DNA of 37,454 nt from positions 1 to 37,454 of the forward strand of contig CANNHA010000010.1 of the NCBI GenBank assembly GCA_947504275.1. Direction: 5' to 3'. The first letter of the stretch is position 1. The number at the start of each line of letters is the position of its first letter. Source of the stretch: Flavobacteriales bacterium (lineage in GTDB: Bacteria > Bacteroidota > Bacteroidia > Flavobacteriales_D > Sanyastnellaceae). This document shows positions 1-8,762 of this stretch, piece after piece. The notes beneath the pieces are model-generated. The model saw nothing but the letters and a program-made list of their open reading frames with translations. It ran no database searches and was not told the DNA's origin. The translations under genes were made by a program, and so were the position numbers.

Positions 1-3000
1 AAAGTTGTTGTTCCCATACAACCAGGATTGGCTGAGAACATGGCCATCAAAGTATGAGTAGCGCCATCAGAATCCAATCCTGTAGCGTTTATTGGAATAA
101 CCGAATTAAATGGGGCATTCCAAGATTGAATGACATTTCCGTCTAGCAACAAATCCAAAGTTCCGGTTGCTGGAGCCAATGAAGTATTGATATAGTTGTT
201 TTGAGCCTGCACTAAAGTGTATTCATTTGTGATTGGATCACAAGTTGATGGTGTAGCACAAAATGGAAACTCAACGGAACAAGTTGGCAAGGAAACTGGA
301 TCGACAGTGAAAGGCTCAATAGGACAACCTGCACCAAAATTGTAATTGCCAAACTGACTATCACCACCTGATGCCACTGAAACGCCTAAATCTGTAATTG
401 CAACGGTTGTTGCTGTAAAGCACATACTGAACTGACACGAACCGGCATCACCAAAATCATTTCCACCATTACCATCCAAAAAGTAATCGTAGTAATAACC
501 TTGTCCGGCAGGATAAGCATTAATACCTGTAGGAGCAATGGACTCTTGCCAAATCCAAGCTCCAGTTCCACCGTTACAATCCAATGGAGCTGTCAAAGGA
601 GAAGCCAATGACCAACCAGTACCTAAAGTAATGGCCATACCATCCAACCAATCACCAGAATTTTGTCCATAATCCAAGGAGTAACAAATCGTTACATTGG
701 TTCCAACAGGCCATGTTCCAACTGTTGGAGCCGGTTCAAATGAAATGCTTTGAGGACCCAAACATGAAACGATTGTGGTACCACCGCCGCATGAACAATC
801 GGCCTGCAAAACCTCACCAACGGTTGCCGCGTCTCCGTCATTACAAGGAGCTCCAGGATAAATCGTAGCACAGTTGTCATTGCAATCCGTCAAGGCATCA
901 AATCCATCTCCATCATTGTCAGAGGCGGAGCAACCTTCATCAGCAATACCCGAGCAATTTTGGTCAATTCCATCTCCGCAAACTTCAATAGCAGCAGGAT
1001 TAATAGAAGCATCATTATCATTACAATCAGCAGGAGCGTTGAATCCATCTGCGTCAAGGTCAATCCCTACACAAACATCATCACCACCTACACAGTCATC
1101 ATCAATTCCATTCTCACAAATTTCTGCGGCCAATGAACTTACTGCCGGATTAAGGTCATCACAATCAGCACTGCTTACTACACCACAAGGGTCTATAGTT
1201 GTTGAGCCGTCTCCATCTCCATCATTATCAAAGTAAGTGACGTTTAAATCATCACAATCTTCGAAATTGGTCACATAACCTGCTGGTTGAGAACAATCAA
1301 AAATGGTGTTGTTCACATCTCCAAATCCATCACCATCCAAATCCGCATAATACTCGGTACTCACAAATTCATCAATCTCCCCATCACAATTGTTATCTAA
1401 ACCATCACATATCTCTGCCGCACCTGGATTAACGAAAAAATTATTATCGTCACAATCTGTAAAAAAATCATATCCATCAAAATCGGCATCGGAAGAAACG
1501 CAGAATTCATCCACCAGCGTGTTACAATTGTTGTCCTCAAAATCACAGTACTCGGTAGCACCAGGATAAATATTTGGGTTATTATCATTGCAATCAGTAG
1601 TAAAATCAAAACCATCTCCGTCAACATCATTGGGGTTGCATGACAAATCTGTACCACTGCAATCCTCATCAATGGAGTTTCCACATATTTCTGTTCCCCC
1701 TGGGTTTACAGCGGCACTTGCATCATCACAATCCGTGCTGTTCAATACCCAAGCAGGATCTGGGGTACATGTGAGGGTCGGGGTAGCGTTAAGATCTCCA
1801 AAAGTATCACCATCCGTATCTGGGTAATATGCCAGCGCAGCAGAGCAATCTGATGCACAAAAACTAAAATTCAAGGTGTTGTTCGCATTAAAAGACCACA
1901 ATTGAACATAAACAATAGATCCAGGGACCAAACCAGTTTGGTAAATAACTGGCATTAAAGTATTCCCTGGGTTGGGAACCAAGTTATTGTCATCATCATC
2001 ATCGCAATCCAACAATGTATAGGTTGATAAAGTTGGATTATATAAATAGGCGGCCATTCCAGCATCACCAGGACCTTGAGGAGCTAAAAACAATTCACCA
2101 TTAGCCGGTACTGTCAACTGAATCCATATGTCATTGTTCTCACCTCCAACAGTATTGCCGGCACATCCTGGAGCAGGGACTACAGTGCTAACGGTAAAAA
2201 TTGATGGATCCACTGTGACATCAACACAGCCAGTGGCTGGATCTGCTGCAAAGGCAGTCCAAGGCTCGTCTCCAGGAAGAGAAATTATACCTTGGCAGCT
2301 GCAATCCGCTTGAATTTCATCACCCCCAGTAGCGGGATTACCGTCATTACATGAGGCTCCAATCCAAACGTTAACATTGTTGTCATTACAATCACCATTA
2401 CAAGTTGTAAAACCATCACCATCTAAATCGAATCCTTCATCTGCAGCACCACTGCAATTGTTATCCAATTGGTCGCAAAGCTCGGTAGCTCCGGGAAAAA
2501 TCAAATTGTTGTTGTCGTCACAATCCAATGCAGATGCAAAACCGTCTCCGTCTGCATCGCCATTTGGTGAAAATATAAAAGGAATCAATGTGCAATCAGA
2601 ATTCCAAGAACCCATAGAACCATCCCCACCTGTTGTCACTTGAACCGTCAAATTTGAGTTGTCAATGACCGTAGCTTGAACACAGAAACCGATGGTGCAA
2701 GAGCCCTGATCCCCATAGTCATCACCACCATCACCATTTAAATTCGTATCGTAATAATAGCCTTGACCAAAAGTTAGTCCGGACCCTGCCGCTGTTAGCG
2801 TTTCTTGCCAAATCCAAGCCCCAGTGCCTGGAGTTCCACATGCTGCTGGTGCCGCAAATGGTGTGGCCAAAGACCAACTTGAACCCAGAACAATTTCAAA
2901 ACCATCCACATAACTTGAAGAAGCTGTTCCGTCATAGTCTACATTGTAGCAAATGGTTACAACAGTTCCTGGTGCATAGACACCTCCTACTGGCTGCGGA

Positions 3001-3128
3001 CTCAGCACTATACTCTCATTATTCACACATTGCGCATTCATCTGAATGCCCGCGAATAAAAGGGAAATTCCTAGAAAAATGAATGAAAGAAAATTAAGCT
3101 TTGCATTCAAAAAAGTTCTGAGGTTCAT
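1..3128 (-). CDS. Large secreted protein with MopE-type DxDGDG / DNNC repeats (partial, C-terminus off the left edge)
   Basis: An open frame runs from ATG at 3128 to the window edge without a stop (1042 codons seen). Residues 1-33 look like a signal peptide ending NAQ. A domain of about 150 residues (nt about 2570-3035) recurs near the left end (nt about 300-775); both copies share a TICY motif, a GAWIWQE motif and a GQGYYYD motif. Between them lie about eight cysteine-rich modules with the pattern DxDGDGF, DCDDNN, INPGAxEICD, DNNCDG. These match the putative metal-binding motif of MopE-type proteins, with calcium-loop-like aspartates. They are interrupted at about 1855-2260 by a beta-rich stretch resembling a pre-peptidase C-terminal domain. 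Such proteins in Bacteroidota are usually very long surface or secreted T9SS clients. The expected sorting tail would lie outside the window, so the export route is inferred. The specific function is unknown. Confidence 0.85.
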   Translation of the reverse strand, partial: MNLRTFLNAKLNFLSFIFLGISLLFAGIQMNAQCVNNESIVLSPQPVGGVYAPGTVVTICYNVDYDGTASSSYVDGFEIVLGSSWSLATPFAAPAACGTPGTGAWIWQETLTAAGSGLTFGQGYYYDTNLNGDGGDDYGDQGSCTIGFCVQATVIDNSNLTVQVTTGGDGSMGSWNSDCTLIPFIFSPNGDADGDGFASALDCDDNNNLIFPGATELCDQLDNNCSGAADEGFDLDGDGFTTCNGDCNDNNVNVWIGASCNDGNPATGGDEIQADCSCQGIISLPGDEPWTAFAADPATGCVDVTVDPSIFTVSTVVPAPGCAGNTVGGENNDIWIQLTVPANGELFLAPQGPGDAGMAAYLYNPTLSTYTLLDCDDDDDNNLVPNPGNTLMPVIYQTGLVPGSIVYVQLWSFNANNTLNFSFCASDCSAALAYYPDTDGDTFGDLNATPTLTCTPDPAWVLNSTDCDDASAAVNPGGTEICGNSIDEDCSGTDLSCNPNDVDGDGFDFTTDCNDNNPNIYPGATEYCDFEDNNCNTLVDEFCVSSDADFDGYDFFTDCDDNNFFVNPGAAEICDGLDNNCDGEIDEFVSTEYYADLDGDGFGDVNNTIFDCSQPAGYVTNFEDCDDLNVTYFDNDGDGDGSTTIDPCGVVSSADCDDLNPAVSSLAAEICENGIDDDCVGGDDVCVGIDLDADGFNAPADCNDNDASINPAAIEVCGDGIDQNCSGIADEGCSASDNDGDGFDALTDCNDNCATIYPGAPCNDGDAATVGEVLQADCSCGGGTTIVSCLGPQSISFEPAPTVGTWPVGTNVTICYSLDYGQNSGDWLDGMAITLGTGWSLASPLTAPLDCNGGTGAWIWQESIAPTGINAYPAGQGYYYDYFLDGNGGNDFGDAGSCQFSMCFTATTVAITDLGVSVASGGDSQFGNYNFGAGCPIEPFTVDPVSLPTCSVEFPFCATPSTCDPITNEYTLVQAQNNYINTSLAPATGTLDLLLDGNVIQSWNAPFNSVIPINATGLDSDGATHTLMAMFSANPGCMGTTT
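300..3035 (-). repeat. Intragenic repeats: duplicated flanking domain and about eight MopE modules
   Basis: Within the partial minus-strand gene, the segment at about 2570-3035 and the segment at about 300-775 encode two diverged copies of the same roughly 150-residue domain, aligned over TICY, WSLA.P, GAWIWQE, GQGYYYD and GSC motifs. Between them are about eight DxDGDG/DNNC modules and two copies of a CNDG...QADCSC linker (near 2300 and near 800). Divergence is high enough that this is old protein-level duplication rather than recent DNA repeats. Confidence 0.75.
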
Positions 3129-3153
3129 CAACTTAAAAATATTGGTTAGTCGT

Positions 3154-3184
3154 CAAAAATAAGGAAATTCCCTAAAAATTACAA
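3154..3184 (-). promoter_or_regulatory. Bacteroidota-type promoter for the MopE-type gene
   Basis: On the minus strand TATTTTTG (3154-3161) fits the TAnnTTTG -7 box of Bacteroidota sigma factor ABfA. A TTG lies 20 bases upstream (3182-3184), in the usual -33 spacing. The start codon at 3128 is 25 bases downstream. This is the only promoter in the window where I see both boxes. Confidence 0.5.
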
Positions 3185-3254
3185 GTTTAATTTTTCCAAC
3201 CTTGCTTTTTAACAAAAAAAACAAATGCAAATATTCATTCATTGGTTTTCACCC

Positions 3255-3262
3255 TAGCTTCG
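3255..3262 (+). promoter_or_regulatory. Possible -7 box of rsh
   Basis: TAGCTTCG resembles TAnnTTTG with T to C at the sixth position. It ends only 4 bases before the GTG start of rsh, so transcription from it would give a leaderless message. No convincing -33 TTG is seen, so this is tentative. Confidence 0.3.
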
Positions 3263-3266
3263 GAAT

Positions 3267-5480
3267 GTGGAAATAGACTTGATAGAAGAAAACAAAGAGA
3301 TTGTTAGGAGATACCGGAGTTTACTTCGGGTGTGCAATCGTTCCAAAACGAAAAATGAGCGCAGCCAAATCCGTAAGGCTTTTAATGTTGCCCTAGAAGC
3401 ACACAAAGACATGCGCCGCAAAAGCGGCGAACCTTACATCTATCATCCGCTTGCAGTTGCTAAAATTGCAGCGGAAGAATTGGGATTGGGGACTTTGGCC
3501 ATCGTTTGTGCCTTGCTGCATGACACTGTTGAAGATACCTATATTACTTTAGATGATATTGAGAATCTTTTTGGCAAAAAAGAGCGGATTATAATTGACG
3601 GATTAACCAAAATTTCTGGTGTATTTGACCACCAAACCACGAGTCAACAGGCCGAGAATTTCAGAAAAATGTTGCTCACCCTCAGCGATGATGTGCGGGT
3701 TATTCTTATTAAACTGGCCGATCGACTGCACAACATGCGCACCTTGGATCACATGTCCAGAGAAAAGCAATTGAAAATTGCCAGTGAAACGTTGTTCATG
3801 TATGCTCCACTTGCCCATCGCTTGGGATTGTACAACATCAAAACAGAATTAGAAGATCTCAGCCTCAAATTTCAAGACCCCGATGCCTATGATGAAATTA
3901 CCGCTAAATTACAAAAAACGCAAGCGGTAAGAACCAGATTCATCAATCAATTTACCCTACCCATTCGCCGCGCATTGGATGAAATGGGCGTGCATTACGA
4001 AATCAAAAGCAGAACAAAATCGATTTATTCTATCTGGAATAAAATACATCAGAAAGGTGTTCCTTTTGAAGAAATATACGACCTCTTTGCCATCCGCATC
4101 ATTATTGATAGCGATGAAGAACATGAGAAAAGTGAATGCTGGAGAGTATATGCAGCTGTAACAGATTATTACCAACCCAGCCCTGACCGTTTGAGAGATT
4201 GGATCAGCATCCCAAAGTCTTCTGGTTATGAAGCATTGCACACCACCGTCATGTCACCTTCTGGAAAATGGGTGGAAGTTCAAATACGTTCTGTGCGTAT
4301 GGATGACTTGGCTGAAAAGGGATATGCGGCACACTGGAAATACAAAGGAACAGTTGAGTCACCTGAAAGTAAACTGGACAAGTGGTTGAGTCAAGTAAGG
4401 GAAGTCCTTGAAAATCCTGGCGATGATGCTTTAGAATTCATTGACAACTTCAAACTTTCCCTTTTCTCTGAAGAAATTTATGTCTTCACTCCAAGTGGTG
4501 ACTTAAAAACTTTGCCTAAAGGTTCAACTGCCTTGGATTTTGCCTTCAACATACATTCTCAAATTGGGTCACAATGTATAGGCGCCAAAGTCAATCACAA
4601 ACTGGTTCCCATGAGCCATGTGATAAGAAGCGGCGACCAAATCGAAATCTTAACTTCTAAGAAACAACGGCCAAAAGAAGAGTGGCTGAGCATTGTGGTC
4701 ACAGCCAGTGCGCGTCAAAAGATTAAAGTGGCATTGAAAGAAGAGCGGAAGAAAATTGCAGAAGAAGGCAAATCATTGTTGCGCAAATACTTCCAAAGCA
4801 TACATGCCGATTGGCTGGCCGTCAACATCGATGAGCTGGTGAAATATTTTGAAACTTTTTCCACCCAAGAGCTCTATTTCAGAATTGCAAAGGAAAAAGT
4901 TGTACTAAAAGACTTCAAGAGTTTCAAGGTTGAGGGCGGAAGGATAAAAGTCAATCGAAAAAAAGAAAAGTTGCTGACGGAGGAATCTCCAAAAATTATA
5001 ACCTCTGCTCCTAGTGTTGGCAGTTCCGTAGTTATTGGTGATGCAGAACAGAAGGTGGATTTCAGCTTGGCCACTTGCTGCAATCCCATTCCAGGAGATG
5101 AAGTTTTTGGCTTTACTACCGTAGACGAAGGCATTAAAATTCACCGCACATCTTGCCCGAATGCGCAGGAAATGATGAGTAAATTTGCCTACCGTGTTAT
5201 CAAGGCCAGATGGAATAGTCAAAACTTGGTTCAATTTGAAGTTGGTTTGAAATTCACTGGGATTGACGACGTAGGTTTGGTACAAAAAATAACCAACATC
5301 ATCTCCACAGATATGAGGGTAAACATGAGAGCCATTTCATTTGAAGCGATTGATGGTATTTTCAGTGGTAGGGTAATTGTGCTGGTGCATGATACCGCGC
5401 ACTTGAATGATCTCATCAAAAACCTCAAAGCTGTGGATGGTGTATTAACCGTTGATCGCATCGAGTCTGAGTTTTCATAA
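3267..5480 (+). CDS. rsh: Bifunctional (p)ppGpp synthetase/hydrolase, RelA/SpoT family
   Basis: This 737-residue protein makes and degrades the alarmone (p)ppGpp in the cytoplasm. The hydrolase HD domain is at about residues 45-200, with HDTVEDT and KLADRLHNMRTL intact. The synthetase domain follows at about 240-360 with SGYEALHTTV and EVQIRS...AEKGYAAHW. Then come a TGS domain (about 405-465, VFTPSGDLKTLPKG), the conserved CCNPIPGDE segment and a C-terminal ACT domain. Both catalytic halves look complete, as expected for the single long RSH of Bacteroidota. The start is GTG; the overlapping ATG two bases earlier is out of frame and stops at once, and the N-terminus from this GTG matches family members. 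It lies 21 bases before fur and is followed by purA. Confidence 0.95.
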   Translation: MEIDLIEENKEIVRRYRSLLRVCNRSKTKNERSQIRKAFNVALEAHKDMRRKSGEPYIYHPLAVAKIAAEELGLGTLAIVCALLHDTVEDTYITLDDIENLFGKKERIIIDGLTKISGVFDHQTTSQQAENFRKMLLTLSDDVRVILIKLADRLHNMRTLDHMSREKQLKIASETLFMYAPLAHRLGLYNIKTELEDLSLKFQDPDAYDEITAKLQKTQAVRTRFINQFTLPIRRALDEMGVHYEIKSRTKSIYSIWNKIHQKGVPFEEIYDLFAIRIIIDSDEEHEKSECWRVYAAVTDYYQPSPDRLRDWISIPKSSGYEALHTTVMSPSGKWVEVQIRSVRMDDLAEKGYAAHWKYKGTVESPESKLDKWLSQVREVLENPGDDALEFIDNFKLSLFSEEIYVFTPSGDLKTLPKGSTALDFAFNIHSQIGSQCIGAKVNHKLVPMSHVIRSGDQIEILTSKKQRPKEEWLSIVVTASARQKIKVALKEERKKIAEEGKSLLRKYFQSIHADWLAVNIDELVKYFETFSTQELYFRIAKEKVVLKDFKSFKVEGGRIKVNRKKEKLLTEESPKIITSAPSVGSSVVIGDAEQKVDFSLATCCNPIPGDEVFGFTTVDEGIKIHRTSCPNAQEMMSKFAYRVIKARWNSQNLVQFEVGLKFTGIDDVGLVQKITNIISTDMRVNMRAISFEAIDGIFSGRVIVLVHDTAHLNDLIKNLKAVDGVLTVDRIESEFS

Positions 5481-5485
5481 AACAC

Positions 5486-5493
5486 TATCTTTG
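5486..5493 (+). promoter_or_regulatory. -7 promoter box of fur
   Basis: TATCTTTG matches TAnnTTTG exactly and sits in the 21-base gap between rsh and fur, ending 8 bases before the fur ATG. Transcription starting 4-7 bases downstream would leave almost no 5' leader. No clear -33 TTG is seen at the usual distance. Confidence 0.5.
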
Positions 5494-5501
5494 CCTACTC
5501 C

Positions 5502-5939
5502 ATGGAAGATCTACAGGAAAAAGTAAAGCTGCTATTCAAGGACTACTTGGAAAAAAACGGGCACCGGAAAACGCCGGAACGCTTTGCCATTCTCAAAGAA
5601 ATTTACAGTTTTTCAGGCCATTTTGACATTGAACAACTGTATACCCAAATGAAATTACAGAAATACCGCGTTTCTAGGGCTACATTGTACAATACCATTG
5701 AACTCCTCATGAGCTGTCAATTGGTTAGAAAAAATCAATTCGGTCAAAATACGGCGCATTTTGAAAAGGCTTTCCAAAACCAACAACATGACCACATCGT
5801 TTTGGTTGATACAGGTGAGGTTATTGAATTCTGTGACCCCCGTATTCATCAAATCAAGAAAACACTCGAAGAACTCTTTGGTGTTGAGATTCAGCACCAC
5901 AGCTTGAATTTCTATGGAAAACGACCCGTCTCAAAATAG
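5502..5939 (+). CDS. fur: Fur-family metal-responsive transcriptional regulator lacking the CxxC zinc pair
   Basis: A 145-residue Fur homologue: winged helix about residues 5-85 ([26 protein letters not shown]) and a C-terminal metal-binding dimerisation domain. The regulatory-site candidates H40, E88, H96, D97, H98 and the QHH at 131-133 are present. In the usual HDHLICxxCG segment the two structural-zinc cysteines are replaced by L101 and T104, leaving only C72 and C111. The protein therefore probably folds without structural zinc or uses other ligands. The gene lies between rsh and purA with its own promoter box. Which metal it senses cannot be read from sequence; Fur is the closest family name, but PerR, Zur or Nur-type behaviour is not excluded. 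Confidence 0.85.
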   Translation: MEDLQEKVKLLFKDYLEKNGHRKTPERFAILKEIYSFSGHFDIEQLYTQMKLQKYRVSRATLYNTIELLMSCQLVRKNQFGQNTAHFEKAFQNQQHDHIVLVDTGEVIEFCDPRIHQIKKTLEELFGVEIQHHSLNFYGKRPVSK

Positions 5940-5964
5940 TTTTCCTTTCACTCCAATTTACCAT

Positions 5965-5972
5965 TATTTTTG
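5965..5972 (+). promoter_or_regulatory. -7 promoter box of purA
   Basis: TATTTTTG matches TAnnTTTG and ends 15 bases before the preferred purA ATG at 5988. This argues against the upstream TTG at 5970, which lies inside the box. Confidence 0.5.
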
Positions 5973-5987
5973 CGCTTTACCAATAGT

Positions 5988-7259
5988 ATGATCAATAAAA
6001 CTGCGGTTCTTCTCGGTTTACAGTGGGGAGATGAAGGAAAAGGGAAAATAGTAGATGTACTCACCCCTCAATACGATATCATTGCCAGATTTCAAGGTGG
6101 CCCCAATGCAGGTCACACCTTAATTTTTGACGGAAAAAAGCACGTCTTACACACCATTCCTTCAGGAATTTTTCACGGAAACGTCATCAATGTCATTGGA
6201 AATGGCGTGGTTATAGACCCTATTATTTTTCAAAAAGAAATTGAAAAACTCCAAGAAAATGATGTTCCTTTTCAAGAACGACTATTGATTTCCAAAAAAG
6301 CACATCTGATTCTGCCTACCCACCGCATTCTAGATGCTGCATCGGAAGCAGCAAAAGGAGCTGCAAAAATTGGGTCTACTTTAAAGGGGATAGGACCCAC
6401 GTACATGGACAAGACGGGGCGGAATGGATTGCGTGTTGGAGATATTTTGGAAGATGATTTTGTTCTGAAATACAACGAGCTAAAAGAAAAGCATCTGAAA
6501 ATACTTAGTCAATACAACTTTGAATATGAATTGATGGAAATGGAAAACCAATGGATGCAGAGCATTGCTTTTTTAAAAGCCATGACCATCATTGATAGTG
6601 AACATTACATCAATGACGCACTAATCCAAGGGAAAAAAGTTTTGGCGGAAGGCGCGCAAGGATCACTTTTGGATATTGACTTTGGATCATACCCATTTGT
6701 GACCTCAAGCAATACTGTCACAGCGGGAGCCTGCACAGGATTGGGTATTGCACCCAACAAAATTGGTGATGTCTTTGGAATTTTCAAGGCGTATTGCACC
6801 CGTGTGGGTTCTGGTCCATTTCCAACAGAGCTTCACGATGAAATGGGAGAGCGCATGAGAAAAGAAGGGCATGAATTTGGCTCTACAACAGGTAGACCAA
6901 GAAGATGTGGCTGGTTGGACATCCCAGCTTTAAAATATGCATGCATGATCAATGGCGTAACGGAATTATTCATGATGAAAGCTGATGTGCTCAGCATCTT
7001 TGATGAGATCAAAATATGTACTCACTACCGTTGGAAAAATGAAGTGATTGATTATTTGCCCTATAATGCAACAGAAAATTTGGAACCTGTTTATACCTCA
7101 GTGAAAGGATGGAGTACTGATTTGACCCAAATCAATCATCCAGATCAATTCCCTGTTGAATTAAAAGACTATATCGCATTCATATCTTACGCAGTAGGAA
7201 TTCCAATCACGATTGTTTCCGTTGGACCTGATAGAACCCAAACCATTTCTATGCGATGA
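5988..7259 (+). CDS. purA: Adenylosuccinate synthetase
   Basis: A 423-residue enzyme that joins IMP and aspartate with GTP hydrolysis, the first committed step of AMP synthesis. The N-terminal GDEGKGK P-loop-like signature with catalytic Asp14, GGPNAGHT with its catalytic His, the IGSTLKGIGPTY segment and the C-terminal GSTTGRPRRCGW loop are all present, and the length is typical. A longer frame opens at a TTG at 5970, but that codon lies in the promoter box; ATG 5988 begins MINKTAVLLGLQWGDEG as in relatives. In other bacteria PurA is inhibited by ppGpp, so its place after rsh and fur is notable. Its stop overlaps the ATG of the next gene by four bases (ATGA), indicating cotranscription. Confidence 0.95.
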   Translation: MINKTAVLLGLQWGDEGKGKIVDVLTPQYDIIARFQGGPNAGHTLIFDGKKHVLHTIPSGIFHGNVINVIGNGVVIDPIIFQKEIEKLQENDVPFQERLLISKKAHLILPTHRILDAASEAAKGAAKIGSTLKGIGPTYMDKTGRNGLRVGDILEDDFVLKYNELKEKHLKILSQYNFEYELMEMENQWMQSIAFLKAMTIIDSEHYINDALIQGKKVLAEGAQGSLLDIDFGSYPFVTSSNTVTAGACTGLGIAPNKIGDVFGIFKAYCTRVGSGPFPTELHDEMGERMRKEGHEFGSTTGRPRRCGWLDIPALKYACMINGVTELFMMKADVLSIFDEIKICTHYRWKNEVIDYLPYNATENLEPVYTSVKGWSTDLTQINHPDQFPVELKDYIAFISYAVGIPITIVSVGPDRTQTISMR

Positions 7260-8761
7260 TCAAGAAAACCCTGTGCTCTTGGATGATTGTGCTCTTGCAA
7301 TCCATGATTGTAGGGCTCCAAGCACAGGATAAAATTCAATTGATCTATTCTGACAATATTTTTTATTCGAAAAAGTTAGTAGATGCCCAGCGCGTGATTG
7401 GCAATGTGCATTTTGAAAGACAAGGCACACATCTTTATTGCGATAGCGCATACTGGTTTGAAAACAGAGACTTTGAAGCCTTTGGCAAAATAAAAATTGT
7501 AAAACCTGGAGATTATACTTTAACCGGCAAATCACTTCGGTATACTAACGAAACCAATACGGCTCGATTGGAAGGTGATGCAAAATTGGTGGACAATCAA
7601 ATGACACTCACTGCACCACTTATGGTGTACAACATGGAGACCAAAGATGCCACCTATTTCTCAGGTGGGAAAATTGTATCCAATAACAAAGAAAATCTGC
7701 TTACAAGTCAAACTGGAAATTACAATACAGAGCTCAACAAATCTCATTTTGAGAAAAAAGTAAAGCTTATCCATGGCGCCTACACTTTGACCACAGAAAA
7801 GCTCGACTACGACAACAATACCGAAACGGCATACATTATCACCGATACCAAGATCAGTTCAGACAATGAGAAGCTGTATTGTAAAAAAGGATTCTATAGA
7901 AGCACCGATGATTATACCGAGTTGTATCAAAGACCAAAATCCATTCATGAAAGTCAAATCATAATTGCCGACACGCTGATTGGACATGGTGATGAAGGAT
8001 GGGGAAAATTTATTGGAAATGTGCACATAGCGGACAGCATAGACGAAAAATGGATAACAGGTGGTTATGGTGAATACCATGACCGTGATAAAGTTCAATG
8101 GATGAGTGAGCAACCCATCTACCATGAATTGTTAGAAGATGATACGCTATTTGTTAGGTCAGATACGCTTTGGATGAAAAATGATTCCGTTCATGGTGAT
8201 TTGGTTAAAGCTTTTCATCATGCCAACATTTACGCGCAAGATTTTCAAGCCAAATGCGACTCTCTGGTTTTCCAGGCTTCAGATAGCACCATTCACTTCT
8301 ACAACGCCCCAATACTTTGGAGTGATTCCAGACAAATCACTGGAGATAGCATGTGTATGGTATTAAAGTACAAATCCCCATACCGATTTCATGTCATGAA
8401 AAACAGCTTTATTGTAGGACAAACTTTTGAGAATGACACCGTCTATTTTGACCAAATTAGCGGGAGAAATATCGAAGCATTTTTCAAACAGGGAAATTTA
8501 GATCGCGTTGATGTAAAAGGCAATGGGGAACTCATTTATTTCCCACTGGAAAAAGAAAGTGATTCCATTCCAGTAGGCCTGAACAAAGCGCAATGCAGCA
8601 ACATCAGCGTATATGTTGATGAAAGAAAAATCAAGAGAATCAAACTCATTAACGAACCCGATTCTTTTCTCATTCCGATGGAAAAAAGCAAAGAAGAACC
8701 CACCAAACTCAAGACATTTGTTTGGTGGCCAGAACTAAGACCACAACGCAAAGATTTTTAA
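7256..8761 (+). CDS. OstA/LptA-like periplasmic protein
   Basis: A 501-residue exported protein: signal peptide about residues 1-23 (ending LQAQ), then a long beta-repetitive region with the OstA/LptA pattern ([46 protein letters not shown]). The family forms beta-jellyroll structures that bind lipopolysaccharide on its way to the outer membrane. It is much longer than enterobacterial LptA (about 180 residues), as is usual for the Bacteroidota OstA-like group, whose exact role is less certain. It overlaps purA by four bases and ends one base before glyA, so it is probably expressed with both housekeeping enzymes. Confidence 0.8.
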   Translation: MIKKTLCSWMIVLLQSMIVGLQAQDKIQLIYSDNIFYSKKLVDAQRVIGNVHFERQGTHLYCDSAYWFENRDFEAFGKIKIVKPGDYTLTGKSLRYTNETNTARLEGDAKLVDNQMTLTAPLMVYNMETKDATYFSGGKIVSNNKENLLTSQTGNYNTELNKSHFEKKVKLIHGAYTLTTEKLDYDNNTETAYIITDTKISSDNEKLYCKKGFYRSTDDYTELYQRPKSIHESQIIIADTLIGHGDEGWGKFIGNVHIADSIDEKWITGGYGEYHDRDKVQWMSEQPIYHELLEDDTLFVRSDTLWMKNDSVHGDLVKAFHHANIYAQDFQAKCDSLVFQASDSTIHFYNAPILWSDSRQITGDSMCMVLKYKSPYRFHVMKNSFIVGQTFENDTVYFDQISGRNIEAFFKQGNLDRVDVKGNGELIYFPLEKESDSIPVGLNKAQCSNISVYVDERKIKRIKLINEPDSFLIPMEKSKEEPTKLKTFVWWPELRPQRKDF

Positions 8762-8762
8762 T

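Noticed and set aside
874..1236. A plus-strand 120-codon frame of Ser/Pro/Gln-rich protein at the left end, and similar ones at 1588-1827 and 2377-2643
   Set aside because: These are mirror images of the Asp/Asn/Gly-rich MopE repeats on the minus strand; the minus frame is continuous from a good start for more than 3 kb.
300..3035. Repetitive left-end DNA considered as a CRISPR array or tandem-repeat locus
   Set aside because: Units differ in length and sequence at the DNA level and keep reading frame; the periodicity is that of protein repeats.
5970..5987. An upstream TTG start for purA adding MRFTNS
   Set aside because: The TTG lies within the TATTTTTG promoter box, and the ATG at 5988 gives the N-terminus seen in the family.
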